Shown in pieces: positions 8,471 to 16,812 of a stretch of 64,000 nucleotides of DNA. Source of the DNA: Kineothrix alysoides. Its GTDB lineage: Bacteria > Bacillota > Clostridia > Lachnospirales > Lachnospiraceae. The notes below the pieces were generated by a model that was given only the letters and a program-made list of their open reading frames with translations, had not been told where the DNA came from and made no database searches. The position numbers and the translations under genes were made by a program. The stretch spans positions 1,674,001-1,738,000 of the forward strand of contig NZ_JPNB01000002.1 in assembly GCF_000732725.1 (NCBI RefSeq). The letters run 5' to 3'. Within the stretch, counting starts at the first letter, position 1, and every line of letters begins with the position of its first letter.

Positions 8471-10144
8471 TTATAAGTTGGCGAGCCGCTCGAAGACTCC
8501 ATTGATATCGATTTGCCCATAGCCCCATATATTGTTGGGATAAGTGGTGTTAGGATCTCTATATGCGCTGCGGGTCAGAAGGCGGCTGATATCGGTACCC
8601 GTAATCGAGGTATAGTTCCCGCGTATTACCGCCCATTCCAATAGCATGGAGGTGATTCCGCAGGCATAGGCGGCGGCGGCTCCGGTACCGGTTAACGTGG
8701 CATACCGCCCTCCGGGAACGGCACAGGGAAGTTCATAGCCGGGTGCAACTACATCAGGCTTTACTTGATTGGTACGCGTATATCCTCTTCCGGAATCTAT
8801 CCATATACTATCATTCGACTGGTTGTATGCGGTTACTGTCAGAGGGCGGATCGCATTGCCGGGAGAAGTGATGGTAGTGCTTGGATTTGACTGCAGGAAA
8901 TAAGTCTCTCTGGAAATCAAATCTCCTGAGGGAAGCCATGAATGAAAAGAAAATTGTTCGTTTTCCAAGTTATGAAGCTTAAAGCTCCATATGCCGGTAA
9001 AAGGGTTTTGGAAGCGCAGCAGTATGAGCTGTTCTCCTGTCTCCTCTTCAAAGGTAATATTATTTATCCATAGCGAGCCCTGGTTGTATACGAAATTAAA
9101 TCTCTCGCAGGTGTTGATGCCCGGGTAAACCAACGGCGTGGATTCTCCGCTGGGCGAAGTAACCTCGATGGTAAGGCGGCTGGGTGCGTAGGGCCAGATT
9201 TCCATGGCGAATAACTTATCTTCACTGCCTACCTTCAGTTCGAACAGAGTGTCGCTGGTAGGGACAGCGATGTTGCCGTAATAATGTCTGCCGCTGTTTC
9301 CCTCGTTTCCGCCAGAGACGGTGACACAGATTTGAGGGCGGTGGGTGAGATAATCTAAATAGCCGGTAGTAGCGCCATGCTCGTCATGGCCGCCCTGGCT
9401 GGTACCGAGGGCTACGCAGATAGCGAGCGGGCGGTTGAGCTTACGGGCTACGGAAAATAAGTAGCGGGCGCCCAACATGACGTCTGATTCCTGATAACAA
9501 ATAGCGTCTTCAGGAACGAAGGATATTTGACGCAGGTTCATTTTGGCTTCTTTTAGTTTTACTACCACATACTCTGCTTCGGTAGCGACGCCGCTGAAGT
9601 TCTGAACATTGTCCGTTTTACCTGCGATGATGCTTGCGATTGCTGTTCCGTGTCCGTTCGTGTCCTCGGAAGGAACAACGGACAAAGGCTCTGCGGAGAT
9701 GAGGGCTAGATTAATTAATTCCCGGCTGTATTCGGAGCCATAAGAAAATGTCTCGGGAGGAGTACCGGTCTGCACCGTCTGATCCCACATGGAAACGATT
9801 CTCGTACTGCCGTCGTTGTGTCTGAAGGCAGGATGCTGATAATCGATGCCTGTATCTATAATTCCGACGATTACACCGGTTCCATAGAGTGCGAGAGACG
9901 GATTGCGCTGTATCTGCTGAACGCCGGATACTTGTGAGCTGATAGAAGCCGTCAAAGTAAAAATGGAAGGAAAGCGATGATAAGGATTTGTTCCGAGGTC
10001 GCAGATATTCACCTGCCTTGTAAGAACATGCAGCAGGGAGTGTCTTTCATTTATATTGGTAATGTTATTGCCCGTATCATAATTAGGAAGGAGTACATTA
10101 TCTATCATTAGGTCGTAATAATCTTCATCCAGAATTTTTTCCAT
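8471..10144 (-). CDS. Subtilase-fold (S8, Csp-like) protein lacking the catalytic Ser, copy 1
   Basis: Paralogue of the next gene, identical in length (557 residues) and collinear throughout. Asp97, His165 and the Asn of SGGNEGN are kept, but residue 488 is Gly (LTGTGAAAAY; codon GGA), so the Ser nucleophile is missing here as well. It is the promoter-proximal member of the pair, preceded by AAGGAG five to six bases before the ATG and by a probable promoter at 10217-10245. The middle insert (about residues 290-410, including SMEIWPYAPSR-like and FSFHSWLP motifs) is strongly conserved between the copies, arguing for a retained non-proteolytic or unconventional function. Cytoplasmic or spore-interior location is inferred from the absence of a signal peptide. 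Confidence 0.85.
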   Translation of the reverse strand: MEKILDEDYYDLMIDNVLLPNYDTGNNITNINERHSLLHVLTRQVNICDLGTNPYHRFPSIFTLTASISSQVSGVQQIQRNPSLALYGTGVIVGIIDTGIDYQHPAFRHNDGSTRIVSMWDQTVQTGTPPETFSYGSEYSRELINLALISAEPLSVVPSEDTNGHGTAIASIIAGKTDNVQNFSGVATEAEYVVVKLKEAKMNLRQISFVPEDAICYQESDVMLGARYLFSVARKLNRPLAICVALGTSQGGHDEHGATTGYLDYLTHRPQICVTVSGGNEGNSGRHYYGNIAVPTSDTLFELKVGSEDKLFAMEIWPYAPSRLTIEVTSPSGESTPLVYPGINTCERFNFVYNQGSLWINNITFEEETGEQLILLRFQNPFTGIWSFKLHNLENEQFSFHSWLPSGDLISRETYFLQSNPSTTITSPGNAIRPLTVTAYNQSNDSIWIDSGRGYTRTNQVKPDVVAPGYELPCAVPGGRYATLTGTGAAAAYACGITSMLLEWAVIRGNYTSITGTDISRLLTRSAYRDPNTTYPNNIWGYGQIDINGVFERLANL

Positions 10145-10216
10145 AAAAATCTCCTTGCAAAGAGTGATGCTATCAAACGCCGGAAGTTGTCATATTGATC
10201 ATAAGCGGCTTATTAC

Positions 10217-10245
10217 ATTCTATGCTTTAAAGCTCTTAATATGAA
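10217..10245 (-). promoter_or_regulatory. Probable promoter of the subtilase pair
   Basis: On the minus strand TTCATA (10245-10240), a 17-base spacer and TAGAAT (10222-10217) lie about 75 bp upstream of the first subtilase start. The -35 box is weak. A sporulation sigma factor could be used instead. Confidence 0.35.
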
Positions 10246-10277
10246 AAAATAAGGGGTTTCTCTTCATGGCGAATTGT

Positions 10278-10307
10278 TTGCAATTACGAGATAGGCTGTG
10301 ATATAAT
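10278..10307 (+). promoter_or_regulatory. Promoter of the thioesterase-CvfB operon
   Basis: TTGCAA (10278-10283), an 18-base spacer and a perfect TATAAT (10302-10307) with an extended TG element. It lies about 60 bp upstream of the thioesterase start and points rightward. Confidence 0.65.
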
Positions 10308-10365
10308 TGGAGCATTGATATATGGAGAGAAGGGTCTTTGGACTTTGGAAGGAGCATAACTATAA

Positions 10366-11091
10366 ATGTATAAATTCGCAGGGCGCATACGATACAGTGA
10401 GCTGGACAGAGAGGGGAAATTATCCTTGGAATCGCTGCTGGATTATTTTCAGGATTGTTCGACCTTTCATTCAGAGGATATCGGTGTAGGGCTTAAGTTT
10501 CTTCAGGAAAGGCATCTGGCTTGGGTAATGTCGGCCTGGCAGATAATCGTCGAGAGGTACCCTGTTCTTGGAGAAAGGGTGTTGATCGAAACGGCTCCGT
10601 ATGATTTCAAAGGATTTATCGGGTGGCGTAATTTCCTGATGGAGACGGAGAACGGGGAACGTCTTTCCTGTGCCAACACTGTCTGGACTTTAATGGATAT
10701 GGAGAACATGCACCCGGCGAGGGTTCCCGACGAGTTACATGCGGCATATGTATTGGAAGAGAAGCTTGAGATGGATTATGCGCCGCGTAAGATTGCACTC
10801 CCCGAGACGGAGGGGGAGAGGCGGGAGAAGGTAGAGGTCAGGCAGCATCACCTGGATACCAACCATCATGTAAATAACGGGCAGTATATCCGCATCGCCA
10901 TGGAATATTTGCCGGAAGGCTTCGCGATAAGGCAGATGCGGGCAGAATATAAGAAGCAGGCGCTTTTAGGGGATATTATTGTGCCCGAGATTTATAGGCC
11001 CGCGGATAATATTTGCTTAATTTCGCTTAATAACGAAGAGGGACAGGCTTACTGCGTTGCAGAGTTTGAAAGGAATATGGGTATTGTATGA
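10366..11091 (+). CDS. Acyl-ACP thioesterase, FatA-like double hotdog
   Basis: A 241-residue protein of the bacterial acyl-ACP thioesterase family. The N-terminal hotdog starts at YKFAGRIRYSELDREGKLSL. The second hotdog contains HHLDTNHHVNNGQYI (about residues 161-175), the conserved Asp/Asn/His-bearing motif of the family. It would hydrolyse acyl-ACP to release free fatty acids in the cytoplasm. A GGAAGGAG ribosome site precedes the ATG. The stop overlaps the next start (ATGA), so the two genes are translationally coupled. Confidence 0.85.
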   Translation: MYKFAGRIRYSELDREGKLSLESLLDYFQDCSTFHSEDIGVGLKFLQERHLAWVMSAWQIIVERYPVLGERVLIETAPYDFKGFIGWRNFLMETENGERLSCANTVWTLMDMENMHPARVPDELHAAYVLEEKLEMDYAPRKIALPETEGERREKVEVRQHHLDTNHHVNNGQYIRIAMEYLPEGFAIRQMRAEYKKQALLGDIIVPEIYRPADNICLISLNNEEGQAYCVAEFERNMGIV

Positions 11092-11930
11092 TAAAATTAG
11101 GAGAAGTGCAGAATTTGATTGTTGCAAAAAAAGTGGAATTCGGCGTGTATCTGGCTGAGGATACCGGAAGTACAGATGCAAAGGTGCTCCTTCCTGAAAA
11201 GCAGGTTCCGGAAGGAACTCAGGTAGGAGATACGGTGCGGGTATTCATATATAGGGATTCCAGCGACCGTTTGATAGCTACTACGAAAGAGGTGGCACTC
11301 ACTCTTGGCCGAACCGCTCTTCTTAAAGTTGCGCAGGTTGCGAAAATTGGCGCGTTTTTGGACTGGGGACTGGAAAAGCAGTTGCTGCTTCCTTTTAAGG
11401 AACAGACATGGCCGGTGAAAGAGGGGGAGGAGTGTCTGGCAGCTCTTTATACGGATAAGAGCAACAGATTATGTGCCACGATGAAAGTATATCCTTATTT
11501 AGACATGGACAGCCCTTATAAAAAGGACGACAGGGTGACCGGCCGCGTTTATGAAATCAGCAGAGAGTTCGGGGCCTTTGTGGCGGTAGACGACAAATAT
11601 TCCGGTCTGATTTCAAAAAAGGAGATGTATGGAGATGTCAGGGAAGGGGATATCGTTCAGGCCCGGGTGGCAGGAGTCAAGGAAGATGGAAAGCTGGACC
11701 TGAGCCTGAGGGAGAAGGCATATCTTCAAATTGGCACTGATGCGGATAAAATAATGGGAATCATAGAAAGCTATGGAGGAGTGCTTCCATTTAACGATAA
11801 GGCAGATCCGGAGACAATCAGACAGGAAATGCAGATGAGCAAGAATGAATTCAAGCGGGCGGTAGGCCGTTTGCTGAAGGAAGGAAAAGTAGTCATAGAC
11901 GGCAGCAGTATAAGAAAAGCTGAGAAATGA
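11088..11930 (+). CDS. CvfB-like S1 RNA-binding protein
   Basis: A 280-residue protein with the CvfB architecture: tandem S1-like beta-barrels, starting with KLGEVQNLIVAKKVEFGVYL and continuing through RVYEISREFGAFVAVDDKYSGLI, and a C-terminal winged-helix segment (NEFKRAVGRLLKEGKVVIDG). CvfB proteins bind RNA and affect virulence or translation-related regulation in Firmicutes; the exact role here is unknown. It overlaps the upstream thioesterase gene by four bases. Length is normal for the family. Confidence 0.85.
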   Translation: MIKLGEVQNLIVAKKVEFGVYLAEDTGSTDAKVLLPEKQVPEGTQVGDTVRVFIYRDSSDRLIATTKEVALTLGRTALLKVAQVAKIGAFLDWGLEKQLLLPFKEQTWPVKEGEECLAALYTDKSNRLCATMKVYPYLDMDSPYKKDDRVTGRVYEISREFGAFVAVDDKYSGLISKKEMYGDVREGDIVQARVAGVKEDGKLDLSLREKAYLQIGTDADKIMGIIESYGGVLPFNDKADPETIRQEMQMSKNEFKRAVGRLLKEGKVVIDGSSIRKAEK

Positions 11931-11963
11931 ATGTTTTCTATTCATTGAAGGTTTTTAATTCAT

Positions 11964-11997
11964 AAATGTTCTTTATTCATGAATGTTCTTTATTCAT
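11964..11997. repeat. 17-bp tandem repeat, two units
   Basis: Two adjacent 17-bp units (AAATGTTCTTTATTCAT and GAATGTTCTTTATTCAT) differ only at the first base. A related diverged unit sits at the end of the CvfB gene (about 11927-11945). The first and last of these carry an ATGAAT/ATTCAT inverted pair, so each can form a small hairpin. They fill the gap between the CvfB-like gene and the promoter at 12009. Confidence 0.6.
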
Positions 11998-12008
11998 TGA
12001 TAATTGGC

Positions 12009-12037
12009 TTGCATATTCATACTGAAATCAGTATAAT
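12009..12037 (+). promoter_or_regulatory. Promoter of the small broken gene and CPBP gene
   Basis: TTGCAT (12009-12014), a 17-base spacer and a perfect TATAAT (12032-12037), about 65 bp before the ATG of the 77-codon gene. Confidence 0.65.
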
Positions 12038-12102
12038 CATGGTGTAAATAAAAATGCGATTTATAATGGAAGCCAAGGCTTCGATTTGGAAAGGAGAATG
12101 AA

Positions 12103-12336
12103 ATGAAAGTACAGAATATCAGAGATATCGATAAGTTTTTTTAAGTAATTGACAGCTGTGCGGGCAAGGTAGAATTGGTAACGGGTGAAGGAGACAGGCT
12201 GAACCTCAAGTCCAAGCTTTCCCAGTACGTATCCATGGCGAATATTTTTTCCGACGGAACGATTGCAGAGCTTGAGCTGATTGCTTATGAGCCGGAAGAT
12301 ATTACGAAGTTAGTTAACTTTATGATGGAGAACTAG
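12103..12336 (+). pseudogene. Small conserved Lachnospiraceae-type protein interrupted by a nonsense codon
   Basis: After a good ribosome site (AAGGAG) the frame reads MKVQNIRDIDKFF, then TAA at 12142-12144, and then continues in the same frame for 63 codons (VIDSCAGKVELVTGEGDRLN to KLVNFMMEN) to a TAG. The downstream part shows no other stop or frameshift and looks like a normal small acidic protein. One A-to-T change from a Lys codon (AAA) would explain the break, next to a run of seven T. A promoter and ribosome site are intact. It may be a recent pseudogene, a sequencing error at the T-run, or a site of readthrough. I believe similar small proteins are common in Lachnospiraceae, but know no function. 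Confidence 0.7.
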
Positions 12337-12344
12337 GATAGCGA

Positions 12345-13259
12345 ATGAATAGTAAAAAGGTAAACCGGATTTTTCTGGCAGTTATCCTGCTTCATATCGC
12401 AGCAGTGGTTCTGCTGGGAGCTTTAAGTCCGTTTTATACACTGGCAATTGTACCTAATTTCATAATCAGTCAGTTGATCGTACTGGTGCCAGCTCTTATC
12501 GGGCTCTTGATTTCTAAGGAGAACCTGATAAAGCTCGTGGGCTTTCGAAGGATTAAAATATCCTCGGTGTTTATGATCATTCTTTTTACTTTTCTGGCTA
12601 TGCCTTTAACTACCGTAATTAACGCAGTTTCCATGCTGTTCGTGGATAACACGGTGGTGGCAATTAGTGGGGATATCTTAGAGATCCCCTTTTTTGTTAT
12701 GCTTCTCATTATAGGAGTTATAGGGCCATTCAGCGAGGAATTGGTATTCAGAGGGATTGTGTATCAGGGCTACAAGAAATCGGGAACTGCATTACAGGCA
12801 CTTCTGTTGTCCTCCTGTCTGTTTGCCCTTATGCACATGAATTTTAATCAGGCGGCATATGCGGTTGTGATCGGCATGATTCTCGTAGTTTTGGTGGAAG
12901 CTACAGGGAGTTTGTGGAGTTCGGTTTTATTTCATGTAATATTCAATTCCCAGCAAGTATGCATCATGTATCTATATGATTCTTTGGGAATGGGCAATCT
13001 GGATGAGGCTCAGTCGCAGATTACTACGGATATGATGCTGGCTGCCATCAGCGGCTATTTGATTATTGCTGCGATTACTACTACCTTAGCGGCGTGTGTA
13101 CTGGCATGGATTGCCAAAAATGAACAGCGGGAAGAGAATCTTCGAAATATCTGGAGAACGAGAAAAAACAAGACCGGTACCCCCATGGTGACCGTCCCGC
13201 TTTTAATAGCGGTGGTATTAGCATTTTCTTATATGGCTCTCGATTTTATTCTTTATTGA
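12345..13259 (+). CDS. CPBP family intramembrane metalloprotease
   Basis: A 304-residue membrane protein with about eight hydrophobic helices. The three CPBP (CAAX prenyl protease 2/bacteriocin-immunity-like) motifs are present: EELVFR (Glu131, Glu132, Arg136), FALMHMNF (His164) and HVIFN (His197, Asn201). Family members are intramembrane proteases; the substrate here is unknown. The gene starts 8 bp after the broken small gene and is followed by a strong terminator, so it is probably the last gene of that transcript. Confidence 0.85.
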   Translation: MNSKKVNRIFLAVILLHIAAVVLLGALSPFYTLAIVPNFIISQLIVLVPALIGLLISKENLIKLVGFRRIKISSVFMIILFTFLAMPLTTVINAVSMLFVDNTVVAISGDILEIPFFVMLLIIGVIGPFSEELVFRGIVYQGYKKSGTALQALLLSSCLFALMHMNFNQAAYAVVIGMILVVLVEATGSLWSSVLFHVIFNSQQVCIMYLYDSLGMGNLDEAQSQITTDMMLAAISGYLIIAAITTTLAACVLAWIAKNEQREENLRNIWRTRKNKTGTPMVTVPLLIAVVLAFSYMALDFILY

Positions 13260-13324
13260 ATCCCATTTTTTATGGATTTGAAAAATCCGAAAGATATAGG
13301 CGCATAAGCTGCTTTTATGTTAAT

Positions 13325-13357
13325 AAAAACGCACATCTATGAAGATGTGCGTTTTTT
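13325..13357. terminator. Bidirectional intrinsic terminator
   Basis: Perfect stem CGCACATCT/AGATGTGCG with a four-base loop, flanked by A5 on the left and T6 on the right. It can end the CPBP transcript on the plus strand and the YjfB transcript on the minus strand. A second hairpin (ACGGAAG/CTTCCGT, 13358-13376) lies beside it. Confidence 0.85.
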
Positions 13358-13419
13358 ACGGAAGAATTTCTTCCGTTGCATTCAGGATATATGATGCTTA
13401 CATTTTATATTTCGGGCTG

Positions 13420-13608
13420 CTATGCATATAAGTCAAGGTTAGCGCCGATGGCAGGATTTACAGACAGCTCCATAGAGGATTTCATCATATCCATCATCGC
13501 ATCGCCGCTGGTCTTCATGCTGTCCAATGATTTCGAGAGCATGGCAACGCCCACGTCCGATATCGTCTGTGTCTGGGCAAGAGTCATTGATAATGCAGGA
13601 ATATCCAT
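13420..13608 (-). CDS. YjfB-family putative motility protein
   Basis: A 62-residue protein starting MDIPALSMTLAQTQTISDVG and ending in SVNPAIGANLDLYA, matching the YjfB family of small proteins associated with flagellated Firmicutes. The N-terminal DIPALSM block and the C-terminal NPAxGxxLD block are the recognisable parts. Function is unknown; the family is thought to be linked to motility by co-occurrence. Ribosome site GGGAGGT precedes the start. It stands alone on the minus strand, far from the flagellar genes at 27-29 kb. Confidence 0.8.
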   Translation of the reverse strand: MDIPALSMTLAQTQTISDVGVAMLSKSLDSMKTSGDAMMDMMKSSMELSVNPAIGANLDLYA

Positions 13609-13721
13609 ACTTATTACCTCCCTTGAAATTGAAATGTTACCATGCGGCTTTTGGCCTTATAGCAACAATTTATGGTTAAAATGCAACATTAAGATTCTAT
13701 AATTCAAATCATTATATTGCA

Positions 13722-13751
13722 AGTATACCATATTTTTGATATACTTGACAA
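13722..13751 (-). promoter_or_regulatory. Probable promoter of the YjfB gene
   Basis: On the minus strand TTGTCA (13751-13746), an 18-base spacer and TATACT (13727-13722), each box one base from consensus, about 115 bp upstream of the YjfB start. A sigma-28 type site was looked for and not found. Confidence 0.45.
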
Positions 13752-13803
13752 GTCGGGGAAGGTTTTAAAGAGTTAATATTTACAATCGCTATTCTGCGAG
13801 GTG

Positions 13804-13826
13804 TTTTGTACAGCTTTTGTACAAAA
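13804..13826. promoter_or_regulatory. Perfect 9-bp inverted repeat, possible operator
   Basis: TTTTGTACA and TGTACAAAA flank a five-base spacer in the 336-bp gap between the divergent YjfB and WecG-like genes. No T-run follows, so a protein-binding site seems likelier than a terminator. The rest of the gap shows no further gene. Confidence 0.4.
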
Positions 13827-13944
13827 TCCCGAGGGTGGCCGGCGTGCATATTGTTGCGATGAACAGCAAAGCTGAGAATAGTAACTTTAAAGATTGTTTA
13901 GGGGAATGTTTCGTTCGACTATATGGGGAAATGATGGTGAAAGT

Positions 13945-14628
13945 ATGCAAAAAATGGATATTTTAGGGGTTACGCTTACCGATTATTCTCTCAAGGAGTC
14001 GCTGCTTTTGCTGGACGGTTTTTTAGAAAACGGCGCTCTTAATACGATTTTATACGTTACGACACCGATGCTTATATTGGCGGGAAAAGATGAAAATGAA
14101 AAAGAGAGAATCGAGTCCATGGATATGACCCTGTGCGGGGAGTCCGATATTTTACGGGTGGCGAAGATAGAATCCAAGAGCCGTTCGTATGAAGTGGAGA
14201 ATCTCGTTTTTTTAAAAGAATTTTTGAGAAGAATCGTGCGCGGAGGGAAAACGGTATATTTGTTATCCGATTCAGAAGAGGATGCGCAGAAGCTGAGAGA
14301 TGAGCTGAAAGATTTTCAGCGGGGCATCGCAGTAAGCGGCTATCAAATCATTAAAGATGACGCGGGAAATGTAGAGGAGGTCGTGAACGATATTAATGAT
14401 ATCGCTCCTTCCGTAATTATTTCGCGAATGGCAGGAAGCAGGCAGGAACAATGGATGCTGGAAGCGAAGCCTTATATCAACGCGGAGGTATGGTTGGGAA
14501 TTTCCAAGGATATGAAGCTAGGTGAGCGCCATGAATCTTTTCAGAAGAAGGCAATGAGCCGAATCTATAAGAAGATGTTCCACGATCGGATGAACAGATA
14601 TAATGGAGAAAACGAAAAGAATCAGTAA
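13945..14628 (+). CDS. WecG/TagA/CpsF-family glycosyltransferase
   Basis: A 227-residue protein of the WecG/TagA family (GT26). Visible parts are DILGVTLTDYSLKESLLLLD at the N-terminus, the central GGKTVYLLSDSEEDAQKLRDEL block and the C-terminal MGSxxQE-like block (SRMAGSRQEQWMLEAKP), followed by a basic RIYKKMFHDRMNRY tail. Family members transfer N-acetylmannosamine-type sugars to lipid-linked acceptors during wall-polymer assembly. The usual acidic DGxG motif is replaced (TLCGESDIL), so this is a divergent member. The frame is open to 13894, but the ATG at 13945 is preferred because homologous sequence begins there; the ribosome site is modest (GGTGA). It stands alone, ended by a terminator. 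Confidence 0.75.
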   Translation: MQKMDILGVTLTDYSLKESLLLLDGFLENGALNTILYVTTPMLILAGKDENEKERIESMDMTLCGESDILRVAKIESKSRSYEVENLVFLKEFLRRIVRGGKTVYLLSDSEEDAQKLRDELKDFQRGIAVSGYQIIKDDAGNVEEVVNDINDIAPSVIISRMAGSRQEQWMLEAKPYINAEVWLGISKDMKLGERHESFQKKAMSRIYKKMFHDRMNRYNGENEKNQ

Positions 14629-14669
14629 GCAGATTTGAAATGAGAATAAGTTTCAAATCTGCCTTTTTA
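14629..14669 (+). terminator. Intrinsic terminator after the WecG-like gene
   Basis: Perfect 12-bp stem GCAGATTTGAAA/TTTCAAATCTGC with a ten-base loop, followed by CTTTTT. Confidence 0.85.
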
Positions 14670-14912
14670 GTATTGCAGTCGGTATGAAAGTTGCTATAGA
14701 AAAGTGTTGTGGAAGTTGTACATTGGATAAATTCTGTACGGTTTCTTAGGATACATTAAAAATACACAAAACTTTCAAGAATTAGTATAGATTTTTTTGT
14801 GGTTTTGAATTAAAATGGAAATTGGGTGTAGTAAAAACAGATTTTTTTTCAAATTATGCATTGTATAAATTGCATATAAAGTTAGAAAAAGAGAAGGAAA
14901 AGGAGCGGGGAA

Positions 14913-16001
14913 ATGATTTCAAATCAAATATTACAAAATACAATTGAGGGTCTTAAGGCAATCGCCAGAGTAGAATTATGTGTAATGGATGTAGACGGCA
15001 AAGAGGTAGCATCTACTGCAGCGGGTATGGAGAACTGTTCTGCAGCGGCCGTAGAATTCGTGAGTTCCGCAGCGGATTCTCAAGAGATACAAGGATATCA
15101 GTATTTCAAGATATTTGACGAGCTGCAGCTGGAGTATATCCTGATTGCCGGCGGAGCAGGCGAAGATGTGTACATGGTCGGAAAGATGGTTGCTTTTCAG
15201 ATTCAGGGCCTTCTGATCGCGTACAAGGAACGCTTCGATAAGGATAATTTTATCAAAAATCTGCTGCTGGATAATCTGCTTTTGGTAGATATTTACAGCC
15301 GCGCGAAAAAACTGCATATACAGACGGACGGAAAACGGGTCGTCATGATTATAGAGACCGAAAATGGAAAAGACAGTAACGTTTTAGAACTCATGCGGAC
15401 ATATTATGGAAATAATAGCAAAGATTTCATTACCGCAGTGGATGAAAATAATGTTATAGTAGTAAAGGATCTGTCGGAAGGTGACAGCGGCAAGGAGATC
15501 GATAAGACTGCCCGGAGCGCAGAGGCCTATCTTTTGAAAGAAGGAATGAAAAATATTCGTATTTCTTTTGGAACCACGGTTAATGAGATTAAAGAGGTAA
15601 GCCGTTCTTATAAGGAAGCGAAGATGGCGCTGGACGTTGGAAAGATATTCTTCGGTGAAAGAGATATCGTTGCTTACAGTGAGCTGGGAATCGGCCGTTT
15701 GATTTATCAGCTTCCCATTCCGCTGTGCAAGATGTTTATAAAGGAAATCTTCGGAGGCAAGAGTCCGGATGATTTTGACGAGGAGACTCTTACGACAATC
15801 AACAAATTTTTCGAAAACAGCTTAAATGTATCGGAGACGTCGAGACAGCTTTTCATTCATAGAAATACTCTTGTATACAGACTGGATAAGCTGCAAAAGA
15901 GCACCGGTCTGGATCTTAGAGTGTTCGAAGATGCAATTACTTTTAAGATTGCGCTTATGGTCGTAAAGTATATGAAGTATATGGAAACTTTTGAATATTG
16001 A
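14913..16001 (+). CDS. PucR/CdaR-type transcriptional regulator
   Basis: A 362-residue protein. The C-terminal region (LTTINKFFENSLNVSETSRQ, then LFIHRNTLVYRLDKLQKSTGLDLR) is the PucR-family helix-turn-helix. The middle (about residues 140-260) has the GGDEF-like fold typical of CdaR regulators (NIRISFGTTVNEIKEVSRSYKEAKMAL). The N-terminal ~120 residues look like a sensory domain. It lies 64 bp upstream of ftsE on the same strand, suggesting co-transcription with, or local control of, the division genes. The ligand is unknown. The 280-bp upstream gap is AT-rich with short dyads (such as ATGCA/TGCAT at about 14856-14875) and no further gene. This CdaR is unrelated to the c-di-AMP regulator CdaR encoded at 34.8 kb. 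Confidence 0.8.
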   Translation: MISNQILQNTIEGLKAIARVELCVMDVDGKEVASTAAGMENCSAAAVEFVSSAADSQEIQGYQYFKIFDELQLEYILIAGGAGEDVYMVGKMVAFQIQGLLIAYKERFDKDNFIKNLLLDNLLLVDIYSRAKKLHIQTDGKRVVMIIETENGKDSNVLELMRTYYGNNSKDFITAVDENNVIVVKDLSEGDSGKEIDKTARSAEAYLLKEGMKNIRISFGTTVNEIKEVSRSYKEAKMALDVGKIFFGERDIVAYSELGIGRLIYQLPIPLCKMFIKEIFGGKSPDDFDEETLTTINKFFENSLNVSETSRQLFIHRNTLVYRLDKLQKSTGLDLRVFEDAITFKIALMVVKYMKYMETFEY

Positions 16002-16065
16002 TAAAAACGGCTAAGCTATTATCAGAAAGAGACAAAAAGGATAAAACAATTAGGGGTGAATAACT

Positions 16066-16812
16066 TTGGCTGAAAAAGAAAGAAAGAGACGAAGAGGGAA
16101 AAAGCAGGCTGATCTGGGGAATGAAATCATTACCCTCGAAAATATCAGCAAGGCATATGCTACGGGAGCGCCGGCATTAAACGGCGTCAGCTTACATATT
16201 AATAAAGGAGAGTTTGTATTTATCGTAGGCGACAGCGGTTCTGGCAAATCGACCTTAATCAAGCTCCTTCTCCGGGAACTGACGCCGACATCAGGGAACA
16301 TCAGCGTTATGGGATATGATTTGGTGAAAATCAGACATCGTAAGATTCCGAAATTCAGAAGAAATCTGGGAATCGTGTTTCAGGATTTCCGGCTTTTGAA
16401 AGATAGGAATGTGTATGAGAATGTGGCCTTCGCCCAGCGCATCATCCAAGTATCCAATAAAGAAATAAAACGAAATGTACCGAGCGTTCTGTCTATGGTA
16501 GGACTTGCGGGAAAGTATAAGGCGAAGCCGAGGCAGCTTTCCGGTGGCGAACAGCAAAGGGTTGCCCTTGCCAGAGCGTTGGTCAACAGACCCACCATAT
16601 TGCTTGCCGATGAGCCTACCGGTAATCTGGATCCGAAGAATTCATGGGAAATCATGAAGCTTTTGGAACAGATTAATGAAAATGGCACAACGGTTCTGGT
16701 GGTAACACACAATAGAGAAATTGTGAATTCCATGCAGAAAAGAGTCGTTACAATGAAACGTGGGATCGTTGTAAGCGATGAGGAAAAAGGTGGTTATATC
16801 GATGAGAATTAG
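16066..16812 (+). CDS. ftsE: Cell-division ATP-binding protein FtsE
   Basis: A 248-residue ABC ATPase with Walker A GDSGSGKST (about residues 55-63), signature LSGGEQQRVALARAL and Walker B ILLADEPTGNLD. With FtsX it forms the FtsEX complex that controls peptidoglycan hydrolases at the septum or sidewall. The start is a TTG behind AGGGGTG. About 20 extra basic residues (KERKRRRGKK) precede the usual FtsE N-terminus. The 3' end overlaps ftsX. Confidence 0.93.
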   Translation: MAEKERKRRRGKKQADLGNEIITLENISKAYATGAPALNGVSLHINKGEFVFIVGDSGSGKSTLIKLLLRELTPTSGNISVMGYDLVKIRHRKIPKFRRNLGIVFQDFRLLKDRNVYENVAFAQRIIQVSNKEIKRNVPSVLSMVGLAGKYKAKPRQLSGGEQQRVALARALVNRPTILLADEPTGNLDPKNSWEIMKLLEQINENGTTVLVVTHNREIVNSMQKRVVTMKRGIVVSDEEKGGYIDEN

